A stretch of DNA of 64,000 bases, taken from positions 1,077,778-1,141,777 of the forward strand of contig NZ_OCVX01000003.1 in assembly GCF_900232995.1 (NCBI RefSeq), in the 5' to 3' direction. A program made the position numbers and the translations under genes. How positions within the stretch are numbered: position 1 is the stretch's first letter; each line of letters begins with the position of its first letter. Below the pieces are notes generated by a model that was not told the origin of the DNA, searched no databases, and was given only the letters and a program-made list of their open reading frames with translations. Below, piece after piece: positions 35,702 to 43,902 of the stretch. This DNA is from Mycobacterium simulans. GTDB taxonomy: Bacteria; Actinomycetota; Actinomycetes; Mycobacteriales; Mycobacteriaceae.

Positions 35702-36398
35702 CCGGTATCGGAGTGTTGCTGACAACGCTGAGCCCCGCCAGACGGCGCCACGATCGAATAGCCTGGCGCGTGACTTCGACGATCCGCCTGGGATCGGTTT
35801 CGGCGACCGCCAGTCTGTGGGCACGCAGGGCGTTGCCGGTTACGGCGTCGAGCGTGGCCGTGTCGTCGGTGTCAACCAGTGCGGTTGACTGGTATGCCGC
35901 GCGGAGCGCATAGCGTTCGGCACCCACGGGCAACCTCGCACTTATGTCGCGTGCGTTGCGGGCGGCGCCGTCCCATGCGGCGATCGACGGCATGTCGCCG
36001 GGGGCAAGCCTGCGATGTAGTTCGGCAATGTCGTTGATCGCTTCGGCCGCGGCATTGCTGGCGTATCGAACGACACCCCACGGTGGACTGGTCAACAGTT
36101 TGTCCACCCAGGTATGCATCACCTTGTCGGTGAATTCGGCGGTTCCTACCGTCAGCCAACCCAGGTCGAGTGCCAGCACGCTGTCTTCTGGCGACAGGTG
36201 GCCGTCGGGCCCAGCCAGCGTGTCATTGCACAACTGAACGAACGCGGCCAGCGGGCGCGCCGAAGTCGCTGGAAAGTCGGTGATGTGCGCGTCGCCATTG
36301 ATGTATGAAATCGCGTTCATGGCACACCCTTTGGCGGATCCGGGCTGGTGGGATCCGCTGGCCAGTCGCAACGGATGGGTAATGCGGTCGAGGTCCAT
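35664..36398 (-). CDS. Hypothetical protein
   Basis: A 244-residue soluble, Ala-rich protein of unrecognised family with ATG 36398 behind AGGAAG (ATG 36320, behind AAAGGG, is possible). Readable segments include AFVQLCNDTLAGPDGHLS, LALDLGWLTVGTAEFTDKVM, WGVVRYASNAAAEAINDIAE and RRIVEVTRQAIRSWRRLAGL. There is no signal peptide or membrane helix. It overlaps the end of the glycosyltransferase gene on the opposite strand and is divergent from helR. Confidence 0.55.
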   Translation of the reverse strand: MDLDRITHPLRLASGSHQPGSAKGCAMNAISYINGDAHITDFPATSARPLAAFVQLCNDTLAGPDGHLSPEDSVLALDLGWLTVGTAEFTDKVMHTWVDKLLTSPPWGVVRYASNAAAEAINDIAELHRRLAPGDMPSIAAWDGAARNARDISARLPVGAERYALRAAYQSTALVDTDDTATLDAVTGNALRAHRLAVAETDPRRIVEVTRQAIRSWRRLAGLSVVSNTPIPVTGAVRRVGIAA

Positions 36399-36510
36399 TT
36401 GATTTGCTTCCTAAATGCACTGCCCTTTATTCGCACCCTATGGCACCCGCAAGTCGTCATGCGCCGCGACACGACAATGATTAATCCCATTCCACCGTAT
36501 CTCGGACCCC

Positions 36511-36529
36511 GGGGCTTGCGGCAAGACCC
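36511..36529 (+). promoter_or_regulatory. Rifamycin-associated element (RAE) upstream of helR
   Basis: GGGGCTTGCGGCAAGACCC is the 19-bp inverted repeat known in actinobacteria as the rifamycin-associated element, found before rifamycin-inducible resistance genes (rph, arr, rox, helR). It lies 53 bp upstream of the GTG at 36583 in the correct orientation. Both arms (GGGGCTTG and CAAGACCC) are well conserved. Confidence 0.88.
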
Positions 36530-36582
36530 GGGTCATGCTGCACAATCGCTGACCTGGGCCAGAAGCTGCGGAATGGGGGAAT

Positions 36583-38790
36583 GTGTCAGCTCAACGGTAC
36601 GACGACGAATTGCGGTCCGAGCGAAGCTATGTAGCCGGGCTCTACACGCGGCTCGACGCCGAGCGCGTGCGATTGAGGGCTAACTACAACGCGGCGCTGC
36701 GCGGCCCGATCGATGTCCAGGACGGCGGGACCCTCGTCCAACGAGATGTCGAGGTGCGTTCACTGGCCAGGGCGGTGAAGCGGCTGGACATCGCCGACAA
36801 CGGGCTGTGTTTTGGCCGGTTGGACAGCCTTTCGGGCGAACGCCTATATATCGGCCGGATCGGAATTTTCGATGAGGACAACGAGCACGAGCCGCTGTTG
36901 CTCGATTGGCGGGCACCCGCGGCACGCGCGTTCTACATCGCCACGGCCGCGAGTCCGGAGAACATGCGCCGACGCCGCCAGTTCCTGACACGCGGTCGTC
37001 AAGTGCTCGATTTTACCGACGAGGTTTTTGGGCATCCCAGCGCAGCGGAGCGAGGCGGCCGCGGTGACTCAGCGCTGCTGGCGGCGGTCAACGCACCACG
37101 CGGCGAAGGGATGCGTGACATCGTGGCCACGATCCAGGACGAACAGGACCAGATCATCCGGCTCGATCATCCGGGGGTTCTCGTCATCGAAGGCGGACCT
37201 GGCACCGGGAAGACGGTGGTCGCGCTGCACCGCGTCGCTTACCTGCTCTACACCCAGCGGGAGCGGTTCGAACGTCACGGTGTGCTCGTCGTTGGGCCCA
37301 ATCACGCGTTCCTCAACCACATCGGCCGCGTGTTGCCGTCGCTGGGCGAGTCGGAAGTGGTGTTCATGACCACCGGCGACCTGGTGCCCGGTCTGCACAT
37401 CACCGCCGAGGACACCCCGCATGTCGCGCGGCTCAAGGGCTCGCTGAAGATCTTGGACGTGCTCGCGGCGGCGATCGCCGATCGGCAACGGCTACCGCAG
37501 GATCCGCTGCCCATCGAATTGTCGGACGTCACGGTGCGCATCGACGCCGAGACCGCGGAGTGGGCCCGCCAGGAGGCGCGCGACAGCGGGCTACCGCACA
37601 ACGACGCCCGCGCGGTGTTCAGCGACATCGTCACCTGGGTGCTCACCGAAAGGGCGATCGCCCGGATCGGCCGCGGCTGGCTGACCCGGCAAGATAGCCA
37701 AGCGTGGGAGCAGCTGCGTGGGGACCTGCTCGAAGAACTCGCGGGCAACGCGCAGTTCGTCGCCGCCCTCGACGAACTCTGGCCGATCTTGACACCGGAA
37801 ACACTGTTGGCATCGCTGTACACCTCCCCAGAGCGGTTGCGAGCCGCCGGCGCCGACCAGGCGCTGTGGCGCCCAGATGGCCCCAATGGCCAAGCCTGGA
37901 CACTGTCGGACATACCGCTGCTCGATGAACTTATCGACCTGCTGGGCCGCGACAAGCCGGCAGACCATTCCGCCGAGCGCGAACGCACGGCCGAAGCCGA
38001 GTACGCAGCCGGTGTACTTGACCTCATGATCAGCCGCGAGGACCTGATGGACGACGAGGATCACCTGCTCGCAACCGACCTGCTATATGCGGAGGATCTC
38101 GCCGATCGTTTTCACGAACGCGATACCCGACAACTCGTCGAACGAGCCGCCGCTGACCGGGACTGGACCTACGGGCACGTCGTGGTCGACGAGGCCCAGG
38201 AACTGTCCGAGATGGACTGGCGGGTGCTGATGCGGCGCTGCCCGGCCCGATCCTTCACGGTCGTCGGCGATCTCGCGCAACGCCGCTCAGTGGCCGGAGC
38301 CACATCGTGGGACACGATGCTGGAGCCGCACGTGCCCGGCCGCTGGGTCTACCGGTCGCTGTCGGTGAACTACCGCACCCCGGCGGAGATCATGGCCGTA
38401 GCAGGCGAGCTGCTCGCCCAATTCGCTCCCGGTGTGCAGCCACCGGAGTCGGTCCGCGCGTGCGGCGTGCACCCATGGTCCCGACGCATCACAGATGACG
38501 AATTAGCTTCTGCTATAGCGGAATTCGTTCGAGACGAGGCCGGTCGTGAAGGCACCAGCGTCGTCATCGGGCCGGCGGACGTGCCGGGCGCGGTGGTGCC
38601 GTCGGAAACCAAGGGCCTCGAATTCGACGCCGTCCTGGTGGTGGAGCCGGAGCGAATCCTCGCCGAAGGCCCACGCGGTGCGGCCGATCTCTACGTCGCC
38701 CTCACCCGCGCCACCCAGCGCCTCGGTGTGCTGCACCGCGGCCCCCTGCCGTCGGCCTTGGCCGGACTCGCCGAACGGGCAAACAGATGA
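36583..38790 (+). CDS. helR: HelR-type RNA polymerase recycling ATPase (HelD family)
   Basis: A 735-residue superfamily 1 helicase-like ATPase of the HelD group, which removes stalled RNA polymerase and, in actinobacterial HelR, displaces bound rifamycin. The N-terminal coiled coil (ERSYVAGLYTRLDAERVRL) is the arm that enters the secondary channel. Walker A is EGGPGTGKTVVALHR (about residue 205) and Walker B VVVDEAQELSEMDW (about 535); QRRSVAGATSWDTM, VNYRTPAEIMAVAGELL and ALTRATQRLGVLH are motifs III, IV and VI. GTG 36583 is the start. The rifamycin-associated element upstream and coupling to the next gene (ATGA) are notable. Confidence 0.92.
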   Translation: MSAQRYDDELRSERSYVAGLYTRLDAERVRLRANYNAALRGPIDVQDGGTLVQRDVEVRSLARAVKRLDIADNGLCFGRLDSLSGERLYIGRIGIFDEDNEHEPLLLDWRAPAARAFYIATAASPENMRRRRQFLTRGRQVLDFTDEVFGHPSAAERGGRGDSALLAAVNAPRGEGMRDIVATIQDEQDQIIRLDHPGVLVIEGGPGTGKTVVALHRVAYLLYTQRERFERHGVLVVGPNHAFLNHIGRVLPSLGESEVVFMTTGDLVPGLHITAEDTPHVARLKGSLKILDVLAAAIADRQRLPQDPLPIELSDVTVRIDAETAEWARQEARDSGLPHNDARAVFSDIVTWVLTERAIARIGRGWLTRQDSQAWEQLRGDLLEELAGNAQFVAALDELWPILTPETLLASLYTSPERLRAAGADQALWRPDGPNGQAWTLSDIPLLDELIDLLGRDKPADHSAERERTAEAEYAAGVLDLMISREDLMDDEDHLLATDLLYAEDLADRFHERDTRQLVERAAADRDWTYGHVVVDEAQELSEMDWRVLMRRCPARSFTVVGDLAQRRSVAGATSWDTMLEPHVPGRWVYRSLSVNYRTPAEIMAVAGELLAQFAPGVQPPESVRACGVHPWSRRITDDELASAIAEFVRDEAGREGTSVVIGPADVPGAVVPSETKGLEFDAVLVVEPERILAEGPRGAADLYVALTRATQRLGVLHRGPLPSALAGLAERANR

Positions 38791-39671
38791 ATGAGGCTCA
38801 TTCGGTCCGTCAGATCTGGCGGTCGCTCGGCCTGCCAGGCATCGTCGACGTGCACACCCATTTCATGCCTAAGCAGGTGATGGAAAAGGTGTGGCGGTAC
38901 TTCGACGACGCCGGTCCGCTGGTGGGACGCCAATGGCCGATCGCCTACCGCAGCGATGAGGAGCGTCGGCTGGAGACGTTGCGCGCGTTCGGGGTGCGGG
39001 CCTTCACGTCGCTGGTCTATCCCCACAAGCCCCAGATGGCAACCTGGCTCAACCAGTGGGCGATGGCGTTCGCCGAGATGACGCCTGATTGCCTGCACAC
39101 GGCGACCCTCTACCCTGAGCCCGGCGTGGAAGTCTACGTCCGGCAGGCTGTTGACGCTGGTGCACGGTTGTTCAAGGCCCACATTCAGGTTGGCTGCTAC
39201 GCCCCCCCCGATCCGCTGCTCGACACGGCATGGGGCGTCATCGAAGCCGCCGCCGTCCCGGTCGTCATCCACTGGGGATCCGGTCCCGCCCCCGGCAAAC
39301 ACCCCGGCCCCGAGCCCGTCACGGCGTTGCTGAAGCGTCATCCCCGCCTATGCTTGGTCGTCGCTCACATGGGCATGCCCGAGTACACCGACTTTCTCGA
39401 TCTGACCGACCGGTACGACGGCATGCGGCTCGACACCACCATGGCGTTCACCCCGTTCGTGGAGGAGACCATGCCCTTCCCAAAGTCGGAATACCGACGC
39501 TTGCGCGACCACGCCGATCACATCCTTTTTGGGAGCGACTTTCCCAACATCCCGTATGGCTTCATCGACGCGATGCGCGTCCTGACCCGGTTACCCGGCA
39601 TCGACGACGTGTGGCTGCGAAAGGTGTTCCACGACAATGCTGCTCGCCTCTTCGGTTTGCCTGGAAGCTAA
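38787..39671 (+). CDS. Amidohydrolase-2 (ACMSD-like decarboxylase/hydrolase fold)
   Basis: A 294-residue TIM-barrel metal enzyme of the amidohydrolase_2 family. The N-terminal metal site is IVDVHTHFMP, VIHWGSGP supplies the mid-barrel His, VVAHMGMPEYTDF another, and HILFGSDFPNIPYGF the C-terminal Asp. Family members decarboxylate or hydrolyse small acids; the substrate is unknown. Its ATG overlaps the helR stop (ATGA), so it is probably translated with helR, an unexplained pairing. Confidence 0.88.
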   Translation: MNEAHSVRQIWRSLGLPGIVDVHTHFMPKQVMEKVWRYFDDAGPLVGRQWPIAYRSDEERRLETLRAFGVRAFTSLVYPHKPQMATWLNQWAMAFAEMTPDCLHTATLYPEPGVEVYVRQAVDAGARLFKAHIQVGCYAPPDPLLDTAWGVIEAAAVPVVIHWGSGPAPGKHPGPEPVTALLKRHPRLCLVVAHMGMPEYTDFLDLTDRYDGMRLDTTMAFTPFVEETMPFPKSEYRRLRDHADHILFGSDFPNIPYGFIDAMRVLTRLPGIDDVWLRKVFHDNAARLFGLPGS

Positions 39672-39734
39672 CGCTGGGTGATCACGAATACGCGATACGG
39701 GAAGCAGTTGCGGTGCCGCATGGTTGAACCCTAA

Positions 39735-40592
39735 ATGCGCATTGGAGTTGTGTTCCCGCAGACGGAGCTTGGTGGAGACCCCGCGGTCGTACGCGCGTAC
39801 GGGCAGGGCGTCGAAGAACTCGGATATACCCACATCCTCGCCTACGACCATGTCGTGGGCGCCGACCCGGACATCCATCATGGCTGGTGGGGCCCCTACA
39901 ACATCGACTCGACGTTTCATGAGCCGTTCGTCCTGTTCGGCTATCTCGCCGCGGTCACTTCGTTGGAGTTGGTCACCGGCGTCATCATCCTGCCGCAGCG
40001 ACAGACGGTGTTGGTGGCCAAGCAGGCCGCCGAGGTTGACCTGCTCACCGGTGGGCGGTTTCGGCTCGGTGTTGGGTTGGGCTGGAATGCCGTCGAATAC
40101 GAGGCGCTCGGCGAAAGGTTCACCAACCGTGGCAGGCGTTCCGAGGAACAGGTCGAGGTCATGCGCAAGCTGTGGACCGAGCGATCGGTGACCTTCAACG
40201 GGGAGCACCACACGGTGACGGGAGCGGGCCTAGCCCCGCTGCCTACTCAGCGGCCCATCCCGGTGTGGTTCGGCGCCGCGTCCGACCGCGCCTACGAACG
40301 CGCCGGACGGCTTGGCGACGGCTGGTTTCCGATGATGGAACCCGGACCTGGTCTCGACTACGCCCGTGAGCAGGTCGTGCGCGCGGCAACAGTTGCTGGC
40401 CGCGACGCCAATGACCTCGGGATGGAAGGCCGGGTTAGTTGGACCGGTGACGCCGACAAGACCGCGGCGGACATCGTCGCCTGGAAAGCGGCGGGGGCCA
40501 CGCACGTGTCGGTGAACACCATGAAGGCTGGCCTGGCGAATGTCGACGACCACCTCGCTGCCTTGGAGCGGATCGCCGCCGGGCTCGCATAA
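39735..40592 (+). CDS. F420-dependent luciferase-like oxidoreductase
   Basis: A 285-residue luciferase-fold enzyme starting MRIGVVFPQTELGGD. Marks are LGYTHILAYDHVVGADPD, LVTGVIILPQRQTVLVAKQA and GGRFRLGVGLGWNAVEYEAL, typical of the TIGR03619-type F420 group. Rv3079c of M. tuberculosis is similar as I recall. No cofactor can be proven by eye. It lies 63 bp after the amidohydrolase and 18 bp before a deacetylase-like gene. Confidence 0.88.
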   Translation: MRIGVVFPQTELGGDPAVVRAYGQGVEELGYTHILAYDHVVGADPDIHHGWWGPYNIDSTFHEPFVLFGYLAAVTSLELVTGVIILPQRQTVLVAKQAAEVDLLTGGRFRLGVGLGWNAVEYEALGERFTNRGRRSEEQVEVMRKLWTERSVTFNGEHHTVTGAGLAPLPTQRPIPVWFGAASDRAYERAGRLGDGWFPMMEPGPGLDYAREQVVRAATVAGRDANDLGMEGRVSWTGDADKTAADIVAWKAAGATHVSVNTMKAGLANVDDHLAALERIAAGLA

Positions 40593-40610
40593 CCCTGCAT
40601 ACTGCAATTC

Positions 40611-41402
40611 ATGGCTCAGCCTCAAGTGGTCGTCGCTTTCCACGCCCACCCTGACGACGAGGTGATCCTCACCGGCGGCACGCTCGCGAAAGCGGCAGCG
40701 GCGGGGCATCGCGTCGTCGTCGTCACCGCGACCGACGGACGCATGGGAAACGAGGCCGACAACCCGCGGCTGGATGAATTACGGTCGAGCGCAAGCATTC
40801 TCGGAGTGCACCGCCTCGAGTGCCTTGACTACGCCGACAGCGGCTACGGACCGGACTTCTACCCGGATCCGCCTGGACGGGTCCGGTTCGGTCGAGCCAA
40901 TGTCGACGAGGCGGCCCAGCGGCTCGCCTCGATACTTCGCGCCGAAGATGCGCAGCTACTGCTCAGCTATCAGAGCAACGGCGGGTACGGCCACCGGGAT
41001 CACGTGCAAGTGCATCATGTTGGTCAGCGGGCCGCTGAATTGGCAGCGACTCCACGCGTACTCGAAGCGACAATGCCGCGGGAAGTGCTCACCCGCATCG
41101 GGGATGTTGCGCGCCTGCTGCGGCTGCCGGCACCCTACGAGCCCGACGTGGTGCGCGCGGCATACGCGCCGCGGGCCACCATTACCCATCGGATCAACGT
41201 GCGCCGGTTCGCGCAGCAGAAGCGCGATGCTTTCGCTGCCCATCGATCGCAGATCGGTGATGGGCTCAATGCGCGGATGTTCGGCGTGTTGCTTCGCCTG
41301 CCGCCCCAGGTGCTCGGCTTGATCTTCAGCCATGAATGGTTTGTCGATCCGGCCGCTCCATCGGGGCCTCCGAGGCCTCCGCAGGACGACATCTTCGACT
41401 GA
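40611..41402 (+). CDS. PIG-L/LmbE-family zinc deacetylase
   Basis: A 263-residue PIG-L protein, the family that includes MshB and Mca of mycothiol metabolism. The zinc site is AFHAHPDDEVILTGGTLAKA near the N-terminus, with the distal His in GGYGHRDHVQVHH. Deacetylation of an N-acetyl sugar or a mycothiol conjugate is a family-level guess. The C-terminus is Pro-rich (PSGPPRPPQDD). Confidence 0.88.
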   Translation: MAQPQVVVAFHAHPDDEVILTGGTLAKAAAAGHRVVVVTATDGRMGNEADNPRLDELRSSASILGVHRLECLDYADSGYGPDFYPDPPGRVRFGRANVDEAAQRLASILRAEDAQLLLSYQSNGGYGHRDHVQVHHVGQRAAELAATPRVLEATMPREVLTRIGDVARLLRLPAPYEPDVVRAAYAPRATITHRINVRRFAQQKRDAFAAHRSQIGDGLNARMFGVLLRLPPQVLGLIFSHEWFVDPAAPSGPPRPPQDDIFD

Positions 41403-41465
41403 ATTGACGCGATAAACACTTCGAGCTCGGGAATAGCCTTGCGGGCCTGCCGTGTTGAGCCGCAC

Positions 41466-41894
41466 ATGAAAGCTTTCACCGAGGCCGAGCGTCAAGAGTT
41501 CCTTGCAGCAAAGCACGTCGCCGTGCTGTCAATCGATTCGGCCGACGGCCGCCCACCGGCCAGCGCCCCGATTTGGTACGACTACACCCCCGGTGGGCAC
41601 ATCCGGATTAACACCGGCCCATCAACTCGCAAGGCGAGGCTCATCGAGCATGCCGGTGCGGTGACGTTGGTCGTGCAACGCGAAGAGCCGCCATACCAAT
41701 ATGTGGTCGTGGAGGGCACCCTCGTCGAGACCACCACGCCGGCCCCGTTGGAGGCACGGGAGGCCATTGCCATCCGATACCTCGGTGAGGAGGGTGGACG
41801 CGCCTTCGTCCGTAGTCTCGACGGCCAGGACAGCGTTTTGTTCACCATCCGTCCCGACCGTTGGCTCAGCGCCGATTTCTCCGATGAGTTCTAG
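41466..41894 (+). CDS. PPOX/FDOR split-barrel flavin or F420 oxidoreductase
   Basis: A 142-residue split-barrel protein starting MKAFTEAERQEFLAAKHVAV. It resembles the pyridoxamine-5-phosphate-oxidase/F420-binding group common in mycobacteria: VAVLSIDSADGRPPASAPIW, RINTGPSTRKARLIE and VTLVVQREEPPYQYVVVEG then TLVE. The cofactor (FMN or F420) is not visible from sequence. The annotated reading could extend upstream to 41439, but ATG 41466 matches the family start. Confidence 0.85.
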   Translation: MKAFTEAERQEFLAAKHVAVLSIDSADGRPPASAPIWYDYTPGGHIRINTGPSTRKARLIEHAGAVTLVVQREEPPYQYVVVEGTLVETTTPAPLEAREAIAIRYLGEEGGRAFVRSLDGQDSVLFTIRPDRWLSADFSDEF

Positions 41895-41921
41895 GCGTTG
41901 GAAACGTCGCGATTGACCGCC

Positions 41922-42416
41922 TCAACTACGGTGTGCGCGTAGCTGATACAGCCCATGGGTGGTAGCGACGACCGCACCGGTGGCATCGGTGACCACCGCA
42001 TCCAGCGTGTAGTCGGATTTACCCTTCGCGGCGGCCTCGGCTTCGACGCGGGTGATCGTCTGGTCGTCCATCCTCGCCTTGGCTCGTAGCGCTGTGGTAG
42101 CCATACCGACGAATGTGATATCGAGTTTTTTCACCAGCGGGAAGTACTTGCTTGCGTCGAACGTCGCCAAAGCGATGATGCCACCGAGGATTTCGGCGAC
42201 GGTGAACTGAACGCCGGCATAGATGACACCGAAGTGGTTGCCGTTGCCCTCGGCCGGAACGCTGGCCGCGGCGAATCCTCGGCCCGCCTCGAGCACCCGT
42301 ACACCCATCTGGTCGGCGGTCGGAATGGTCGATGCCATGCCGGCATTCATCATCTCGACAAGCGAGTCAGTCACATCGTCGATCGTTACATACGCCACAC
42401 GCCGCCGGTCACGCAC
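41922..42416 (-). CDS. Thioesterase-like hotdog protein (DUF4442 type)
   Basis: A 164-residue hotdog-fold protein; GTG 42416 is the assumed start. The core reads GNHFGVIYAGVQFTVAEILG (central helix with the conserved Asn/Gly/Glu pattern), KLDITFVGMATTALRAKARM and DATGAVVATTHGLYQLR. This resembles the PaaI/DUF4442 acyl-CoA thioesterase-like group. No catalytic residue set is confidently assigned. It lies 12 bp downstream of the AAA+ ATPase gene and is likely co-transcribed with it. Confidence 0.75.
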   Translation of the reverse strand: MRDRRRVAYVTIDDVTDSLVEMMNAGMASTIPTADQMGVRVLEAGRGFAAASVPAEGNGNHFGVIYAGVQFTVAEILGGIIALATFDASKYFPLVKKLDITFVGMATTALRAKARMDDQTITRVEAEAAAKGKSDYTLDAVVTDATGAVVATTHGLYQLRAHRS

Positions 42417-42427
42417 TGCCGTCGATC

Positions 42428-43816
42428 TCAGAGATACATCCCTCCCGGAACCGTGGCCTGGTACCGTCCGCTGCTCACCTCGGCCAGCAGCGTCTCCGAG
42501 CTGACGGTACCGCCGTCGCCCGCCAGCACCGCCCGGCGCACGACTTCCCGGATGTCACTGCCGCTGGTCTGTTCGGGTAGTGCCGCCACGACCGCCGCCG
42601 TGTCGACGGCGTGGCCGCCGGGGATCGTGCGGATCAGCGTCGCCAGGATGCGGGCCGCGTCGGCGCGGTTGGGGTAGCCGACCTCCACCACGGAGTCGAA
42701 CCTCCCGGTGCGGATCGCCGCTTTGTCCAAGGTCGCGGCGTCGTTGCTGGACGCCAACGTCAGGATGCGAGCGTCGGCTTTGACGTCCATGGCCTGCAAC
42801 AGCTCCGAGAGTCCGGCATCGCCGGCTGCACGGTCCCGGCACCACAGGTCGATGTCCTCCAGCACGATCAGCACCGGACCGCCCAGGCGTTGCGCCTCCT
42901 CCACGACGACGGTCAGCAGTTCGGCCCCCGCCCTGGCCTCGACATAGATCACGGTGAACTCCCCAACGACCTCCCGCGCCACGACCGCGCTCACCGCCGA
43001 CTTGCCGGTGCCGGGCGGGCCGCACAGCAGGACACCGCGCCGTGCGCCGAGGCCGTGCGCGGCGAGCAGTTCGTGGCGGTCGCGCACCGCGGTGACGCCC
43101 AGGTCGACTTCGGTCCACACGTCGTGGGGGACGATGACGGTGTGGCGGGTCGCGGTCGACGGCAGATCGATGACGGTGAAGCTCAATCCGCGGTTGTTGG
43201 TGGCGCGCACCGCCCGGCCCCGGTATGGGTTCAGCTCGTTGGCTCGCGCGGCGAGCCGGTCGAGCACGGCGCGGGCCTGGGCCTGGTCGTCCGGTTTCAC
43301 GTACGCGCTGACGAGGGCGTCGTGCATGACGGTCTGGCGCGCCTCGATGTGGATGACGGATCCCACGTCATCCAGGAGGGTCCCGGCGGGAAAATGCACG
43401 CGCAAGCACAGTGGGTGCCGGTAGCGCTGGCCGCCGATCTCGGTCTGCGTCCACTTCGGCGGATCGGCGCACTCGCCCGGACCGATCTCGCAGACGTGCT
43501 CGTGTTCGTCGATCCATTCCGCCAGCGCCAGCGCGGCGGTCAATCTGGACACTGGATTGAGTTCGCGTTCCTCATCGAGTAGGTGCCCGCAGTCCGGCAC
43601 GCCCAAGCAGCGAGCGGTGAATCGCTCTGCGCTTTCGACACTTTCACGCTCGACGACCCCGACCAGCAATTCGCCGAGTGCGCGCAACGCGGGACGAACA
43701 CCGTAGTCCAGGCCATCCAGCCAGGCATTGATGTCGGCGATGGGCCGGCGGCGCGCGTCATTGCCGTCGGCCAGTCCGGTGGGCAGGTCGGTCAGTTCGT
43801 TGTCGGTGAGGGTCAT
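42428..43816 (-). CDS. AAA+ ATPase with N-terminal unknown domain
   Basis: A 462-residue protein. The C-terminal AAA+ module has Walker A LLCGPPGTGKSAV (residues 264-276), Walker B PVLIVLEDIDLW (314-325), sensor 1 LTLASSNDAATLDKA and an arginine-finger-type RTGRFDSVVEVGYP, close to the FtsH/Cdc48/proteasomal ATPase group. The first 240 residues form a separate region (Cys-containing CLGVPDCGHLLDEERELNPV, CEIGPGECADPP) that I do not recognise. A remodelling role is inferred from the fold; the client is unknown. Confidence 0.85.
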   Translation of the reverse strand: MTLTDNELTDLPTGLADGNDARRRPIADINAWLDGLDYGVRPALRALGELLVGVVERESVESAERFTARCLGVPDCGHLLDEERELNPVSRLTAALALAEWIDEHEHVCEIGPGECADPPKWTQTEIGGQRYRHPLCLRVHFPAGTLLDDVGSVIHIEARQTVMHDALVSAYVKPDDQAQARAVLDRLAARANELNPYRGRAVRATNNRGLSFTVIDLPSTATRHTVIVPHDVWTEVDLGVTAVRDRHELLAAHGLGARRGVLLCGPPGTGKSAVSAVVAREVVGEFTVIYVEARAGAELLTVVVEEAQRLGGPVLIVLEDIDLWCRDRAAGDAGLSELLQAMDVKADARILTLASSNDAATLDKAAIRTGRFDSVVEVGYPNRADAARILATLIRTIPGGHAVDTAAVVAALPEQTSGSDIREVVRRAVLAGDGGTVSSETLLAEVSSGRYQATVPGGMYL

Positions 43817-43902
43817 GGTCTTGTGGTTGTTTCGTTGTAGGGCAACCGATCACCATCGCACCTGCCCGGCAGGAGGTCAACTGATTTTGACGAACACGGC
43901 GG

